A stretch of 64,000 nt of DNA from Marinobacter sp. Arc7-DN-1 (GCF_003441595.1 NZ_CP031848.1:3348001-3412000); one strand, 5' to 3'. Counted from the first letter of the stretch, positions 9,743-18,989 are shown. Translations and numbers: made by a program. The notes: a model not told the origin generated them from the letters alone.

Positions 9743-11609
9743 CTCCGATTCGATGCGTGCTTATATGGCCTCCCACGTTATCAATTTATTCCCCAGCCTG
9801 GTAAGGGCTGAACTATTATCTGATTCTAAGCTATTAGAAGAACTAGGTCTTGCGAGAGACGTTACGGTTAATTTTGTCGATAACGATATAGCCTTTTCCA
9901 GAAAAGCTTTCTTTAAGGCTATTCGCAGTGCTTTTGAAAATATCGAGGAAGAATTTTTTCTGGAGGATATTAAGGGCAATCCTTGGTCTCTACGCCATCA
10001 TCCGGATGAACGTCCAGCCTTTTCTTTAACTAAGGGTGATTTGCAGATACTTAATGATAGTTTTTGGCCGCTTGGTGCTGATGTGGACAGGCGGTTAAGC
10101 CTATTTGAGACAGAAGCGAAGGGCAAATCACTTTCGAAAGACGAGCTGGACCGTTGGCGGGCAGTGCTTTCGACACCGACGATCAGTGATGATGATGTGT
10201 CAGATTTGTTGCTTGATTTGGAGCACTCGCCAAGTCACATTGAGGCCTTATTGCGACAGGAGTTTCAAGGCCCGTCAAATAAAGTTTCTACGCTGGTTCC
10301 AGATAATATTCGCTATTACGAAAGGCTTGTAGGGAAATGCTGTGGGAGTAAAAATATTGATGAGTACTGTAAGGTCGAGCTAAAACAGTATTTTGACAGC
10401 AGAATAGAAAGTGGAGTGACTGAGAATGATTTTTTGATGTGCATTCACAAGTCTATATCAGCAGTCGTTTCCAATGGCCCTATTGATGAGGTTCAGTATC
10501 ACGCAATAGCAAGCCGGGCGATAGAATCCTGCCACCCAATACTTTTAATATCATGCCTCGAAGTAGGCATACTGAAATTCAAGGATACATCAGCTGCGAT
10601 TATTAAGAAGCTGTTTGAATGCATATCTTCTGCCAAAACGTTAAATAACCTGCGCCTGTTTTGCTCAATGGCAGTTTTTGTTGATGGCGAACTGGCGCGA
10701 TTGCAGATATTCAAAGGAATGCCACCATTCTACCGGCGCCTTTCTTCATTCGCCCAGTCAGCCTTAATTGTTAAAGTGGCGCTGGAAGAGGGCGTTGCTT
10801 TTGACAAAGTTGAGCAGTGGGCTTCTCAGCAAAGGGGGCTTTACTTTTTCTGCCAAAGCTTTATCGATTTAATAGAAGAGCCAAGGTGGCTGCCGACTTA
10901 CTTAACCTCAGAGCAATTTATTAATGAACTGTATGGGCGGGTCAGTGTCGCGTGTCAAGAGCCCGATAAGTGTGAGGCGGTTGAATATCTTCAAAAGGAG
11001 CTTACGTCTGGTTCGCGATTGAATATGCACTCGTTCTTGCCTGGGCCATTGGAAGGTAACTCTGCACCAGCGGTTGTTCCGGATGAAATCTCGAATTTGC
11101 TTGCTAAGCATATTGACTGTGAGGCTACACTGGAGTCCTTTAGGGTTTTGATGAATTCGGCGCCCTTTTGGAATATTGATGATGATTATTTGGAGCGTGC
11201 TGTTTCACTGCTCGAAAGTGCGCAGCACAAATTAGCAGCGGTTAACGACAAGGATTCTGTCTATCAGGTGTTAAACGGACTGGCTCAGGTTGCTTGTATG
11301 ACTAGAAGTAGAAAGCTTGCTGCGTCGGTGACGATTTTAAGCCGTCTATATCGGGACTATATTGATGTGGATTCTGAGCCCGAAAACTATCTGGCAATAG
11401 GTGCTGTGGCAGGAGCAGCCTTTGAGGATAAAGATGGTTGGGCAGAATATATAGGTCAATGGTGCACAGAATTGGCGTATATGCCAATCAGCGAAGACTC
11501 TATTGAGAGAATGGGGCGGATGCTTGAAAGGCTTTGCATTCTGGAGCCCTATTTATATTACACCTGTTCAAAAGCACTCGATATTTTTAGGATGCTGAGT
11601 AGAAAATAA
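9735..11609 (+). CDS. Unassigned 624-residue partner protein (putative defence gene B)
   Basis: I see no known catalytic motif, Walker motif, signal peptide or membrane segment in this protein. It reads as mostly alpha-helical and soluble, with acidic stretches such as ISDDDVSDLLLDLEHS and scattered cysteines without a zinc-like pattern. The ATG at 9735 overlaps the stop of the preceding gene (ATGGCTAA), so the two are translationally coupled and probably act together as complex partners, toxin with antitoxin, or sensor with effector. Base composition is as A/T-rich as its partner, indicating joint acquisition. No further gene follows before the island end. Function is unknown. Confidence 0.55.
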   Translation: MANSDSMRAYMASHVINLFPSLVRAELLSDSKLLEELGLARDVTVNFVDNDIAFSRKAFFKAIRSAFENIEEEFFLEDIKGNPWSLRHHPDERPAFSLTKGDLQILNDSFWPLGADVDRRLSLFETEAKGKSLSKDELDRWRAVLSTPTISDDDVSDLLLDLEHSPSHIEALLRQEFQGPSNKVSTLVPDNIRYYERLVGKCCGSKNIDEYCKVELKQYFDSRIESGVTENDFLMCIHKSISAVVSNGPIDEVQYHAIASRAIESCHPILLISCLEVGILKFKDTSAAIIKKLFECISSAKTLNNLRLFCSMAVFVDGELARLQIFKGMPPFYRRLSSFAQSALIVKVALEEGVAFDKVEQWASQQRGLYFFCQSFIDLIEEPRWLPTYLTSEQFINELYGRVSVACQEPDKCEAVEYLQKELTSGSRLNMHSFLPGPLEGNSAPAVVPDEISNLLAKHIDCEATLESFRVLMNSAPFWNIDDDYLERAVSLLESAQHKLAAVNDKDSVYQVLNGLAQVACMTRSRKLAASVTILSRLYRDYIDVDSEPENYLAIGAVAGAAFEDKDGWAEYIGQWCTELAYMPISEDSIERMGRMLERLCILEPYLYYTCSKALDIFRMLSRK

Positions 11610-12148
11610 CAACCAGATTCATGAAACTATTTCGAGATATGGTTTGTGAGAGAGGCTCGCAAACAACTGGATTACGCATAGTTTGCTTAATTACGCATGT
11701 GGCGCGTAATCGTGCGTAATTTGAGGCAACTCTATCTCAAACCTCAAATTGGCCGGCTGGCTGCTGGTGGCGCCTTGGCCTAAGGAGCTCTTAGTCGGTG
11801 ACGGCGTGAAAAAGGGTGTAAATACCAAGGTTTGACATAGAGTTGATGGCAAGAGCGGGAAATGGATTTTATTTCGCCGAGATCTTGCTAAAATGCGATT
11901 CAATGTTTGGTAGAAACAATCAGCCTTCCAATACCCGCCTTTTTGATTTTGGGTGTTGGAGCCGCCTGAGTTAATCAGGTTCTGTCGCTGAAAGTGTCAA
12001 GATTCTTTCTTTACGCTTGGCGGCTAATACTCCCACAGTACCTGCCCAGAAATTTGACAATATTGGGATTAACTTAACAGTTTTGGCTTTCGTTATGATA
12101 AAAACCAATATTTGCAACAAGTTGAATGGATTGTTCGCTACTTTATGT
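11610..12148. other. Non-coding distal end of the island
   Basis: No convincing gene lies in these 540 bases. The stretch holds a small hairpin just after the cassette (11642-11664), the nested inverted repeats at 11671-11750, and a TTGACA hexamer at 11832-11837 without a clear partner. There is also an imperfect hairpin at 11927-11958 (CCAATACCC with GGGTGTTGG). Homology to mshO resumes at about 12149, so the island junction lies between the repeats and that point. Confidence 0.5.
11671..11750. repeat. Nested inverted repeats, putative recombinase site at the island end
   Basis: Two perfect 9-bp inverted repeats lie side by side. AATTACGCA (11689-11697) pairs with TGCGTAATT (11713-11721), and AATTTGAGG (11718-11726) pairs with CCTCAAATT (11742-11750). 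Both have 15-nt spacers and share the central AATT. The heptamer ATTACGC or its complement occurs four times (11671, 11690, 11704, 11714). Such clustered, evenly spaced arms are what tyrosine-recombinase core and arm sites look like. Regulator binding is the alternative. Confidence 0.5.
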
Positions 12149-12757
12149 GAACTACGGGAGGCACTGCCAACGTCCATTCGGACCAATGCTTCAGGAACCT
12201 GCCTGGAGTGGATGCCGATTGAGGCGGCATCGAATTATCTGAGCCTTCCCCAGGGGCCATCGCCCGGCTCATTTGAAGCGGTGCCACTGCCTGGCGGAGC
12301 TTCGGCAACGGGAAGGGTTGTGGTTTACGGCTACGGATCCGATGTCTATAGCCCGGGAAGCCCGGGGCCACTCTCCCCGCCCGCGAGCATGCCTGCCGGA
12401 GCTCCGCCGGTTACGGTAACATTCAACGGCGGGGCGACTCACCGCTTTGCGGCGAAATCCCCTGCGCGCCGGTTCTACATTGTCGGAGACCCGGTATCAG
12501 TGTGTCAGCAAGGGCGCTTTCTCTACCGTTACAGGAACTATGGTATCAATAGTTCGCCCGCGTCCGGTTTGCCTGGCAGTTTTCCGGGGCGCGAGGTGAT
12601 GGCTGCACAGCTGGTCAGTAATTCTCTGGTGTTCCGGGTTACGCCGCCGAGCCTTCAACGGGGAGCGGTCGTTTCGTTCAGTTTCGGTCTCGAGAGTCCG
12701 GATTCGGGTGAAACAACATCCATCAGCCAGGAGGTGCAGGTCCGAAATGTTCCGTGA
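12149..12757 (+). pseudogene. mshO: mshO, MSHA pilus biogenesis minor pseudopilin, 5' truncated
   Basis: MshO is a type IV pilin-like minor component of the mannose-sensitive haemagglutinin pilus. The expected N-terminal prepilin signal and hydrophobic helix are absent. Recognisable sequence starts at ELREALPTSIRTN (about 12149) and runs to the normal C-terminus. The bases upstream are A/T-rich and unlike pilin. The first in-frame start codons (TTG at 12017, ATG at 12211) would not yield a pilin leader. The stop overlaps mshP. I infer that the mobile island inserted into mshO and that the missing 5' part lies on the far side, outside the window. Confidence 0.7.
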
Positions 12758-13163
12758 AACTTCCATGGCAAGGTTGCAGCAAGGGGCGGGACTGCCGATC
12801 GCGCTCTTCATCATTACCGTTCTGACCCTGCTGGTGGCTGGCATGGCGCAGTTGCAGCAGGCAGGCAGTGAATCCGTAAGCCTCCAGATCCAGTCCCAAC
12901 GGGCGTTTTTCGCAGCGGAAAGTGGCGCGCAGGTCGCCGTCGCCGAGGTGCTCGCCGCGGGCGATTGCAGTGCTGTCACGGGGTCTGTGACCTTTTCGGC
13001 GAACGGGCTGAGCGGCTGCGAGTCCGCTATGTTCTGTAATTCGGTGTCTGCCGACATTGATGGCGGGCCCGCTGAGGAGACGGTGTTTACGGTGCGCAGC
13101 GACGGGCAATGTGGCTCCGGAAGTGATCTGGCCAATCGCTCGGTAGAGGTACGTGTGCGATGA
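12747..13163 (+). CDS. mshP: MshP, MSHA pilus biogenesis protein
   Basis: This 138-residue minor pilin-like protein of the MSHA operon has a single N-terminal hydrophobic helix (ALFIITVLTLLVAGMAQLQQ, about residues 19-38). It is followed by the QRAFFAAESGAQVAVAEV segment common to PilX/MshP-type pilin assembly factors. I chose the ATG at 12747, which overlaps the mshO end and has AGGAGG 12 nt upstream; ATG at 12765 is an alternative. Four cysteines in the C-terminal half could form disulphides. Its stop overlaps an ATG that opens a 19-codon frame before mshQ, which I do not consider a gene. With mshO truncated, expression depends on island or read-through transcription. Confidence 0.8.
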   Translation: MFRETSMARLQQGAGLPIALFIITVLTLLVAGMAQLQQAGSESVSLQIQSQRAFFAAESGAQVAVAEVLAAGDCSAVTGSVTFSANGLSGCESAMFCNSVSADIDGGPAEETVFTVRSDGQCGSGSDLANRSVEVRVR

Positions 13164-13211
13164 GACTGACCGGATCGTCGATAAACGCCGAGCTCAAATC
13201 CGAGGTGACGC

Positions 13212-16200
13212 GTGGGTAGCAGGCAGAGGGGCAGCTCAACAACCTTGAACAGTGTTTGCAGACTCATCGTTGCAATGACGGCGCTGGTTTTCGCGCCGGC
13301 AGCTCTGGGTGAGGACGCTTATTTCGAAACAGGTTCCGTTATCGTTTCCGGTTCGATTGATGCGGGCAACTGGGAGACTGTTACGCTCCGGGAAACCTAT
13401 TCCAACCCGGTCGTGATCGTTGGTCCGGTATCCCATGACAATGACCTTTCCCTGAGTGCCAGGGTCCGGAATGTGTCCCCTGCGGGATTCCAGGTCGGCG
13501 TTCAGAGTCCCTGTGAGAGCGCTGGTGCGAGTGCGCCCGGAGGAGCCCAATGCCCGCCGCCTGGGGGCTGGCAGGCCGAGGCCATCCGGTATTGGGTGGT
13601 GGAAGAGGGCGTCTGGGAGTTTCCCGATGGTACGCTTCTGGAAGCCGGCCGGCTGTCCACCTCAACCGTCCGGTCGGCGGCAGGGTACTCGGGAGCGGTT
13701 GACACGGTAACCTTCCAGCAGGCTTTTTCTTCGTCACCCGTTGTGCTTCACGCTGTCAACACCTTCAATGACTCCGGCTGGATTACATCGTCCTCCTGGG
13801 GAAGTGGGAACGATACTCGCTTGAGACCGGGGGCATCGGCAATGAGTCTGGCGCTTGAAGGGGCAGAGGTGGTATCCGGCCATGGTGCAGAGGTGATTGG
13901 TTGGGTTGCCGTTGAGCCTGCGACTGGTGTCAATAACGGGCGTCCTTATGTCGCCGGACAGTCAGCCGGGCGGGACGTTGACCGCCATGAGGATGAGTGT
14001 CAGGGCTATCCTCTGAGCGGCTTTGCTGCGGGCCCTGATGTGGTGGTCAGTCACAATACCATGGCGGGGCGCAATGGTGGCTGGGTTCGCTTTTGTGGTG
14101 GTGAGTTATCACCTTCCGGTTTTTCCGTTCACATCGACGAGGATCAGGTCAACGATTCGGAGCGAACCGGTCTGGAGGAAGCTGTGAGCTGGTTCGCCTT
14201 TGAGGCGAATAGCAGCGGCCGCCTGATCCGGCCAACGACATTTTGCAGCGGCGTCACGGCGTTGTTCTGCGATGACTTCGATTCCGGAACGCTTGCCGGC
14301 GATGGCTGGGATGTTGATCCGTTCAGAGGTGGCCAAGCGGGGATTGGCGGGCAAACCAGTAACAGTGGAAACCTGTCGTTGTTCACCAGTAGTGGCGGTG
14401 TCTCGGTGACCTCACCCAGTTTTGATCTCTCCGGCTCAACCTCGGGCAGTCTTGAGTATTGGTGGCGGCGTGGTGATGACGCCTTCAGTGAAAACCCGGA
14501 CAGAAACGAAGACCTGGTTGTTGAATTTCTGGATGATCGGAATCGGTGGATCGAAATTGAGTCCCTGGCGGGCGATGGGACGCCAGGACAAAGCGGGGCA
14601 ACGCAGTTTGAGTTACCTTCCGGTGCCTTCCATTCGGCTTTCCAGTTTCGGTTTCAGCAGCAGCGGGGAAGCGGAGACGGCTACGATTTCTGGCATATTG
14701 ACGACGTGGTGTTGAGAGCGCTCTCTTTTACCTGTGAGCCTGACCAGTTCAACCGCTCAGGTCTTGGTCCCGACTGGGTGACTACCCGATCAAGCGGCAA
14801 CTTCACACCTCAAATTGTCAGTGGCCGCTTGCGTCTGACCGAGGCCGTGGGCAATCAGGCGACTGCCGCAACCTACCAGAGACTGTTTCCCGGAGCGGAC
14901 AACCTGATTCAGATCGAGTTCGACTATTATGCGTACGGAGGAACGGGCGCTGATGGCCTTGCCGTGGTTTTTTCCGATGCCTCGGTCACTCCCCAGGCCG
15001 GGGGTTACGGCGGATCACTCGGCTACGCCCAGGAGCCTGATGGCAGTGGAGGGTTCTCTGGCGGCTGGCTGGGAATTGGTCTGGATGAGTACGGAAACTT
15101 CTCCAACAATAATGAAGGCCGGGTAGGGGGCAACACTGGCCGCACCCTCGATTCTGTCGCTGTGCGTGGTTCGGCACCGGACTATGCCTACATCGCGGAT
15201 TCGGGCGGGTTGTCTCCCGGGATCGATTCGAACAATGATAATAACCCCTACCGATACAGAATAACGATTGACTCGAGGGGCGGAAAGACCCCTGAACTTA
15301 CCGTTGAGAGAAACGGGCGAGGTACCGGAAACACCTTCCAGACCCTGATTCAGGAAACCCTGAGTGGTCAGCCGGAGATTCCGGAAAACCTGTTTCTCTC
15401 GCTGACCGGGTCCACCGGCGGTTCCACCAATATTCACGAACTCGATAACCTGCAGGTCTGTGCCGATAAAATCGGAGCGGTGCAGGCGCTTGTCGATCAT
15501 TTCGAACTGGAGCACAGCGGCAGCGGACTGACCTGTCAACCGGCGGAGGTTACCATCCGCGCCTGCGCCAATGGCGATTGCAGCCAGCTGTTTCCCGGTC
15601 CCGTTGAGGTGACCATGGCCCCGTCAGCCTGGGTCGGCGGCGATACCTTTACCCTCAATGGTGCAGCCACCCGCGCCCTGCGGGTTACCAGCCCGGCAAC
15701 CGTGACGCTTGGGGTGCCCGGCTCCGATCCAGGCACCATCGCCTTCTCCCAGACATTGTGTGACAACGGAACCGGCGGTCTGGCACCGGACAAATGTGAC
15801 CTGACGTTCTTCGACACGGGCTTCGATATTTCGGTACCCGACCATGTTTCCGACACCGTGGTTTCCGCCAGTATTGCAGCGGTTCGCAAAGATAATGTTT
15901 CCGAGCAGTGCGTGCCCGCCTTTTCGAACGAAACCAAAGCGGTTGCCCTCTGGTTCAGTTACGTCAATCCGGCCTCGGGTACCCTGGATCTGTTTGTCGA
16001 AGGAAATCCGGTCCCGGGGTCACCGGGCGCGACCTCCTCTCTGGGGTTTGATGCAAATGGCGTGGCGACAGCGGACATCCGTTACCCCGACGTGGGGCGC
16101 CTGCGTCTGAATGCCCGTTACCAGGGCTCCGGCGACGATGCCGGTCTGGTCATGTCCGGAGATGGAACATTCGTTGTACGGCCGGACCACTTCGAGTTGC

Positions 16201-17498
16201 ACGTACCGGGCAACCCGGCGGCGACCTCGGTTCAGGATGGCAATACCTTTGTTGCCGCCGGTACCGATTTTGAGATCTGGGTATCGTCAGTCAATGCCAG
16301 TGGCAATGTCACGCCGAATTTTGGCAGAGAAACACCGGCGGAGGCGGTTGAGCTCGATGCCTCGCTGGTCGCGCCGGCGGGAGGGGATTCTCCGGCACTA
16401 TCCGGGGCCCTGGGTTCGTTCGGCGAGGATTGCTCTGGCGCCTCTGCTCCCGGTGGAACCGCCTGCGGCCGGTTCCAGTGGCCCGAAGTCGGCATCATCC
16501 GCATCACGCCGTCCCTTACCAGCGGCAATTACCTTGGCACGGCCGATGTCGTCGGCGATCCTCTCAGCTACGTTGGTCGCTTTATTCCGGACCGCTTCAG
16601 GGTGACCGTATCAGAGCGGGGGGAAGTGAAGCCTTTCTGTGAGTCCTCCACGGCCTTTGCCTACACCGGCCAGAGCCTGAGCTGGCGGTCTGGCCTGGAA
16701 CCGCTGCTTACGCTAGAGCCGTTAAACGCCAACGGTGAGGTAACACAGAATTACACCCTGGGTGATTTCCAGCGTCTGTCAGTCGGTGGCCTGTCCCGTC
16801 TACCGGGTAGTTCTGATCGTTCCGCACTGGATACCGATGGCAACCCGTTGTCTGTTTCCGCCAGTCTGAGCACGCCTGCGTTGACGATTGTCGCCCCGGG
16901 GCAGTTGCAGTACCTGTTTTCCTCGTCCGATCAGTTGGTGTATGAAAAAAACGTCCAAAGCCGGATACCGCCGTTTTCGCCGGACTACCGAATCGAATTG
17001 TCGCAACTGGTTGATGCCGATGGCGTCAGCTCGCCACAGCTGCCGGTTGCCATTGATCCGGTTTTCCCACTCGAAATGCGATATGGCCGGTTGCAGCTGG
17101 AGAATGCCTACGGGCCGGAGACATCGGGTCTGGAAATACCCTTCGGGGCCTACTACTTCACGGTGGCCGGCTTCATTCCGAACATCGCGGACAGCTGCTG
17201 GACCTATGCCACCGGGACAGACGTTGCGCTGGACCAGACGGCGCTAACCGGAGGCAGCACCTCCGTAGTGGGCGTGTCGGATTCGTTGACGGCAGGGGCG
17301 CCCCCGGCGGGAAGTGGGCTGGTGCTGTCGGCACCGGGCGAGGGAAACAGAGGCAACGTCCCGGTCACATTCTCGGTGCCGCTCTGGCTGACCGGCGATT
17401 TCGACGGTGACGGCACACTGGAAGCGCCATCCGCTCTCGCCACCTTCGGCGTCTACCGGGGCCACGACCGGGTCATCTATTGGCGGGAGGTTCGCTGA
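13212..17498 (+). CDS. mshQ: MshQ, large secreted MSHA-associated adhesin-like protein with DUF6701 region
   Basis: The 1428-residue exported protein is the last gene of the MSHA operon. The GTG at 13212 gives a signal peptide ending AALGED; an ATG at 13275 is possible. Residues of about 35-335 contain two copies of an H-type-lectin-like beta sandwich (NWETVTLRETYSNPVVIVGP and DTVTFQQAFSSSPVVLHAVN). Residues of about 345-505 resemble a jelly-roll carbohydrate-binding domain (FDSGTLAGDGW to DFWHIDDVVLRA). Residues of about 506-745 look like an L-type lectin (GADGLAVVFSD, GGWLGIGLDEYGNFSN). The rest, from about 754, is the DUF6701 region typical of MshQ, with repeated beta units. A role in surface attachment is inferred. 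A palindromic repeat follows the stop. Confidence 0.85.
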   Translation: MGSRQRGSSTTLNSVCRLIVAMTALVFAPAALGEDAYFETGSVIVSGSIDAGNWETVTLRETYSNPVVIVGPVSHDNDLSLSARVRNVSPAGFQVGVQSPCESAGASAPGGAQCPPPGGWQAEAIRYWVVEEGVWEFPDGTLLEAGRLSTSTVRSAAGYSGAVDTVTFQQAFSSSPVVLHAVNTFNDSGWITSSSWGSGNDTRLRPGASAMSLALEGAEVVSGHGAEVIGWVAVEPATGVNNGRPYVAGQSAGRDVDRHEDECQGYPLSGFAAGPDVVVSHNTMAGRNGGWVRFCGGELSPSGFSVHIDEDQVNDSERTGLEEAVSWFAFEANSSGRLIRPTTFCSGVTALFCDDFDSGTLAGDGWDVDPFRGGQAGIGGQTSNSGNLSLFTSSGGVSVTSPSFDLSGSTSGSLEYWWRRGDDAFSENPDRNEDLVVEFLDDRNRWIEIESLAGDGTPGQSGATQFELPSGAFHSAFQFRFQQQRGSGDGYDFWHIDDVVLRALSFTCEPDQFNRSGLGPDWVTTRSSGNFTPQIVSGRLRLTEAVGNQATAATYQRLFPGADNLIQIEFDYYAYGGTGADGLAVVFSDASVTPQAGGYGGSLGYAQEPDGSGGFSGGWLGIGLDEYGNFSNNNEGRVGGNTGRTLDSVAVRGSAPDYAYIADSGGLSPGIDSNNDNNPYRYRITIDSRGGKTPELTVERNGRGTGNTFQTLIQETLSGQPEIPENLFLSLTGSTGGSTNIHELDNLQVCADKIGAVQALVDHFELEHSGSGLTCQPAEVTIRACANGDCSQLFPGPVEVTMAPSAWVGGDTFTLNGAATRALRVTSPATVTLGVPGSDPGTIAFSQTLCDNGTGGLAPDKCDLTFFDTGFDISVPDHVSDTVVSASIAAVRKDNVSEQCVPAFSNETKAVALWFSYVNPASGTLDLFVEGNPVPGSPGATSSLGFDANGVATADIRYPDVGRLRLNARYQGSGDDAGLVMSGDGTFVVRPDHFELHVPGNPAATSVQDGNTFVAAGTDFEIWVSSVNASGNVTPNFGRETPAEAVELDASLVAPAGGDSPALSGALGSFGEDCSGASAPGGTACGRFQWPEVGIIRITPSLTSGNYLGTADVVGDPLSYVGRFIPDRFRVTVSERGEVKPFCESSTAFAYTGQSLSWRSGLEPLLTLEPLNANGEVTQNYTLGDFQRLSVGGLSRLPGSSDRSALDTDGNPLSVSASLSTPALTIVAPGQLQYLFSSSDQLVYEKNVQSRIPPFSPDYRIELSQLVDADGVSSPQLPVAIDPVFPLEMRYGRLQLENAYGPETSGLEIPFGAYYFTVAGFIPNIADSCWTYATGTDVALDQTALTGGSTSVVGVSDSLTAGAPPAGSGLVLSAPGEGNRGNVPVTFSVPLWLTGDFDGDGTLEAPSALATFGVYRGHDRVIYWREVR

Positions 17499-17509
17499 AT
17501 CAAAAGGTA

Positions 17510-17547
17510 AAAATGGGGTCAGATGAAAGTTCATCTGACCCCATTTT
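17510..17547. repeat. GGGGTCAGATGAA palindrome, copy 1 (possible bidirectional terminator)
   Basis: A perfect 18-bp inverted repeat, AAAATGGGGTCAGATGAA, with a 2-nt centre, flanked by A and T runs, sits between the convergent mshQ and ntrC. It belongs to the repeat family also seen at 24858-24973 and 43831-43874. The A/T-run flanks would make it a terminator in both directions. Confidence 0.8.
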
Positions 17548-17561
17548 CAGGACCCCAATCG

Positions 17562-18989
17562 TCAATCGTCCTCATGCTCCGGGTGATCCATCCCCAGTTC
17601 ATTGATCTTCCGGGTCAGCGTATTCCGGCCCCAACCCAGCAGGATTGACGCATCCCGGCGCCGGCCGCCGGTGTGCTTCAGCGCGGTTTCGATCATGATT
17701 CTCTCGAACTCCGGAACAGCGCTGTCGAGAATGCCTTTCTTGCCCCGTTTAAGCTCCTGTTCCGCCCAGTTTTTCAGGCCCTCCTGCCAGGTAGCCCCGG
17801 TGGCGGGTGCCTCTGCCTGGTGCAGCAGTTCCGGGGGCAGGTCATCAATGTGGATTTCCCGGCCGCTGGCCATGACAGTCAGCCACCGACAGGTGTTCTC
17901 CAACTGGCGGACGTTACCGGGCCAGGGCAGGGTGGTGAGGTATTCCTCCGCTTCGGGGCGCAGGATTTTCGGCTCCACGGCCAGTTCCTTGGCGGCCCTT
18001 TTCAGGAAGTGCTGCATCAACCGGGGGATGTCTTCCCGCCGTTCCGCGAGTTTTGGCAGATGCACGCGGATAACGTTGAGGCGGTGGAAAAGGTCTTCCC
18101 GGAAGCTGCCGGCCTGAACCAGCTTTTCCAGGTCCTGATGCGTGGCGGCGATGATCCGGACATCCACCTTGATCGGGGTGGTGCCGCCAACCCGATAGAA
18201 CTCGCCATCGGCCAGTACCCGCAGCAGGCGGGTCTGGGTATCGGCGGGCATGTCCCCGATTTCATCCAGGAACAGGGTGCCGCCATTGGCTTGTTCAAAG
18301 CGGCCCTGGCGGGCGGCACCGGCGCCGGTAAAAGCACCTTTCTCGTGGCCGAACAGTTCGGATTCAATCAGGTCCTTCGGGATGGCGGCCATGTTCAGGG
18401 CAATGAACGGGTGTTTGGCTCGGGGGCTGTGGTTGTGCAGCGCCTGGGCCACCAGTTCCTTGCCGGTGCCGCTTTCGCCATTGATCAGTACGGTGATGTT
18501 GGAATGGGACAGCCGGCCAACGGCCCGGAAAACTTCCTGCATCGCTGGCGCTTCACCGATGATTTCGGCGGCGCGCTGGGCGCTTTCCGCCGGCGGTTCG
18601 GCGCTGGCACGTTTTTCGTGGCTGTGGGCAACAGCACGTTTGACCAGTGCCACGGCATCGTCCACATCGAACGGCTTGGGAAGATATTCAAAGGCCCCGG
18701 TCTGGTAACTGGTGACGGCGCTTTCCAGGTCAGAGTGGGCGGTCATGATGATCACGGGCACGTCCGGATGGACATCCACGATCTGGGAAAGCAGGGTGAT
18801 GCCGTCAACGCCGGGCATCCGGATATCGCTGACGATGGCATCCGGCTGCTCGTGTTCCAGCCGCATCATGATGCTTTCGCCACTGTCGAAAACGCGGGGC
18901 TGCATACCGGCCTGGTTAAGGGCGCGCTCCAGCACCCAGCGAATACTGCGGTCGTCGTCGATGATCCAGACGTTTGCCGGTTGGCTCAT
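17562..18989 (-). CDS. ntrC: NtrC (GlnG), nitrogen-regulation sigma-54 activator
   Basis: NtrC is the response regulator that, when phosphorylated by NtrB, activates sigma-54 promoters of nitrogen genes. The start at 18989 gives 475 residues beginning MSQPANVWIIDDDRSIRWVL, with GGAGGA just upstream. The receiver phospho-acceptor is D55 (VSDIRMPG). The AAA+ domain has Walker A GESGTGKE, the GAFTGA sigma-54 contact loop and Walker B-like GGTLFLDEIG. A Fis-type helix-turn-helix closes the protein (RDASILLGWGRNTLTRKINE). The ATG overlaps the ntrB stop by 4 nt (ATGA). It probably acts on the glnA and ntrB promoters in this window. Confidence 0.97.
   Translation of the reverse strand: MSQPANVWIIDDDRSIRWVLERALNQAGMQPRVFDSGESIMMRLEHEQPDAIVSDIRMPGVDGITLLSQIVDVHPDVPVIIMTAHSDLESAVTSYQTGAFEYLPKPFDVDDAVALVKRAVAHSHEKRASAEPPAESAQRAAEIIGEAPAMQEVFRAVGRLSHSNITVLINGESGTGKELVAQALHNHSPRAKHPFIALNMAAIPKDLIESELFGHEKGAFTGAGAARQGRFEQANGGTLFLDEIGDMPADTQTRLLRVLADGEFYRVGGTTPIKVDVRIIAATHQDLEKLVQAGSFREDLFHRLNVIRVHLPKLAERREDIPRLMQHFLKRAAKELAVEPKILRPEAEEYLTTLPWPGNVRQLENTCRWLTVMASGREIHIDDLPPELLHQAEAPATGATWQEGLKNWAEQELKRGKKGILDSAVPEFERIMIETALKHTGGRRRDASILLGWGRNTLTRKINELGMDHPEHEDD

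Noticed and set aside
12017..12148. The TTG at 12017 as the real start of mshO
   Set aside because: The resulting N-terminus has no prepilin leader and looks like translated intergenic island DNA.
13161..13220. A 19-codon frame starting with the ATGA overlap at the end of mshP
   Set aside because: Too short, no hydrophobic or conserved content, and it overlaps the start of mshQ.
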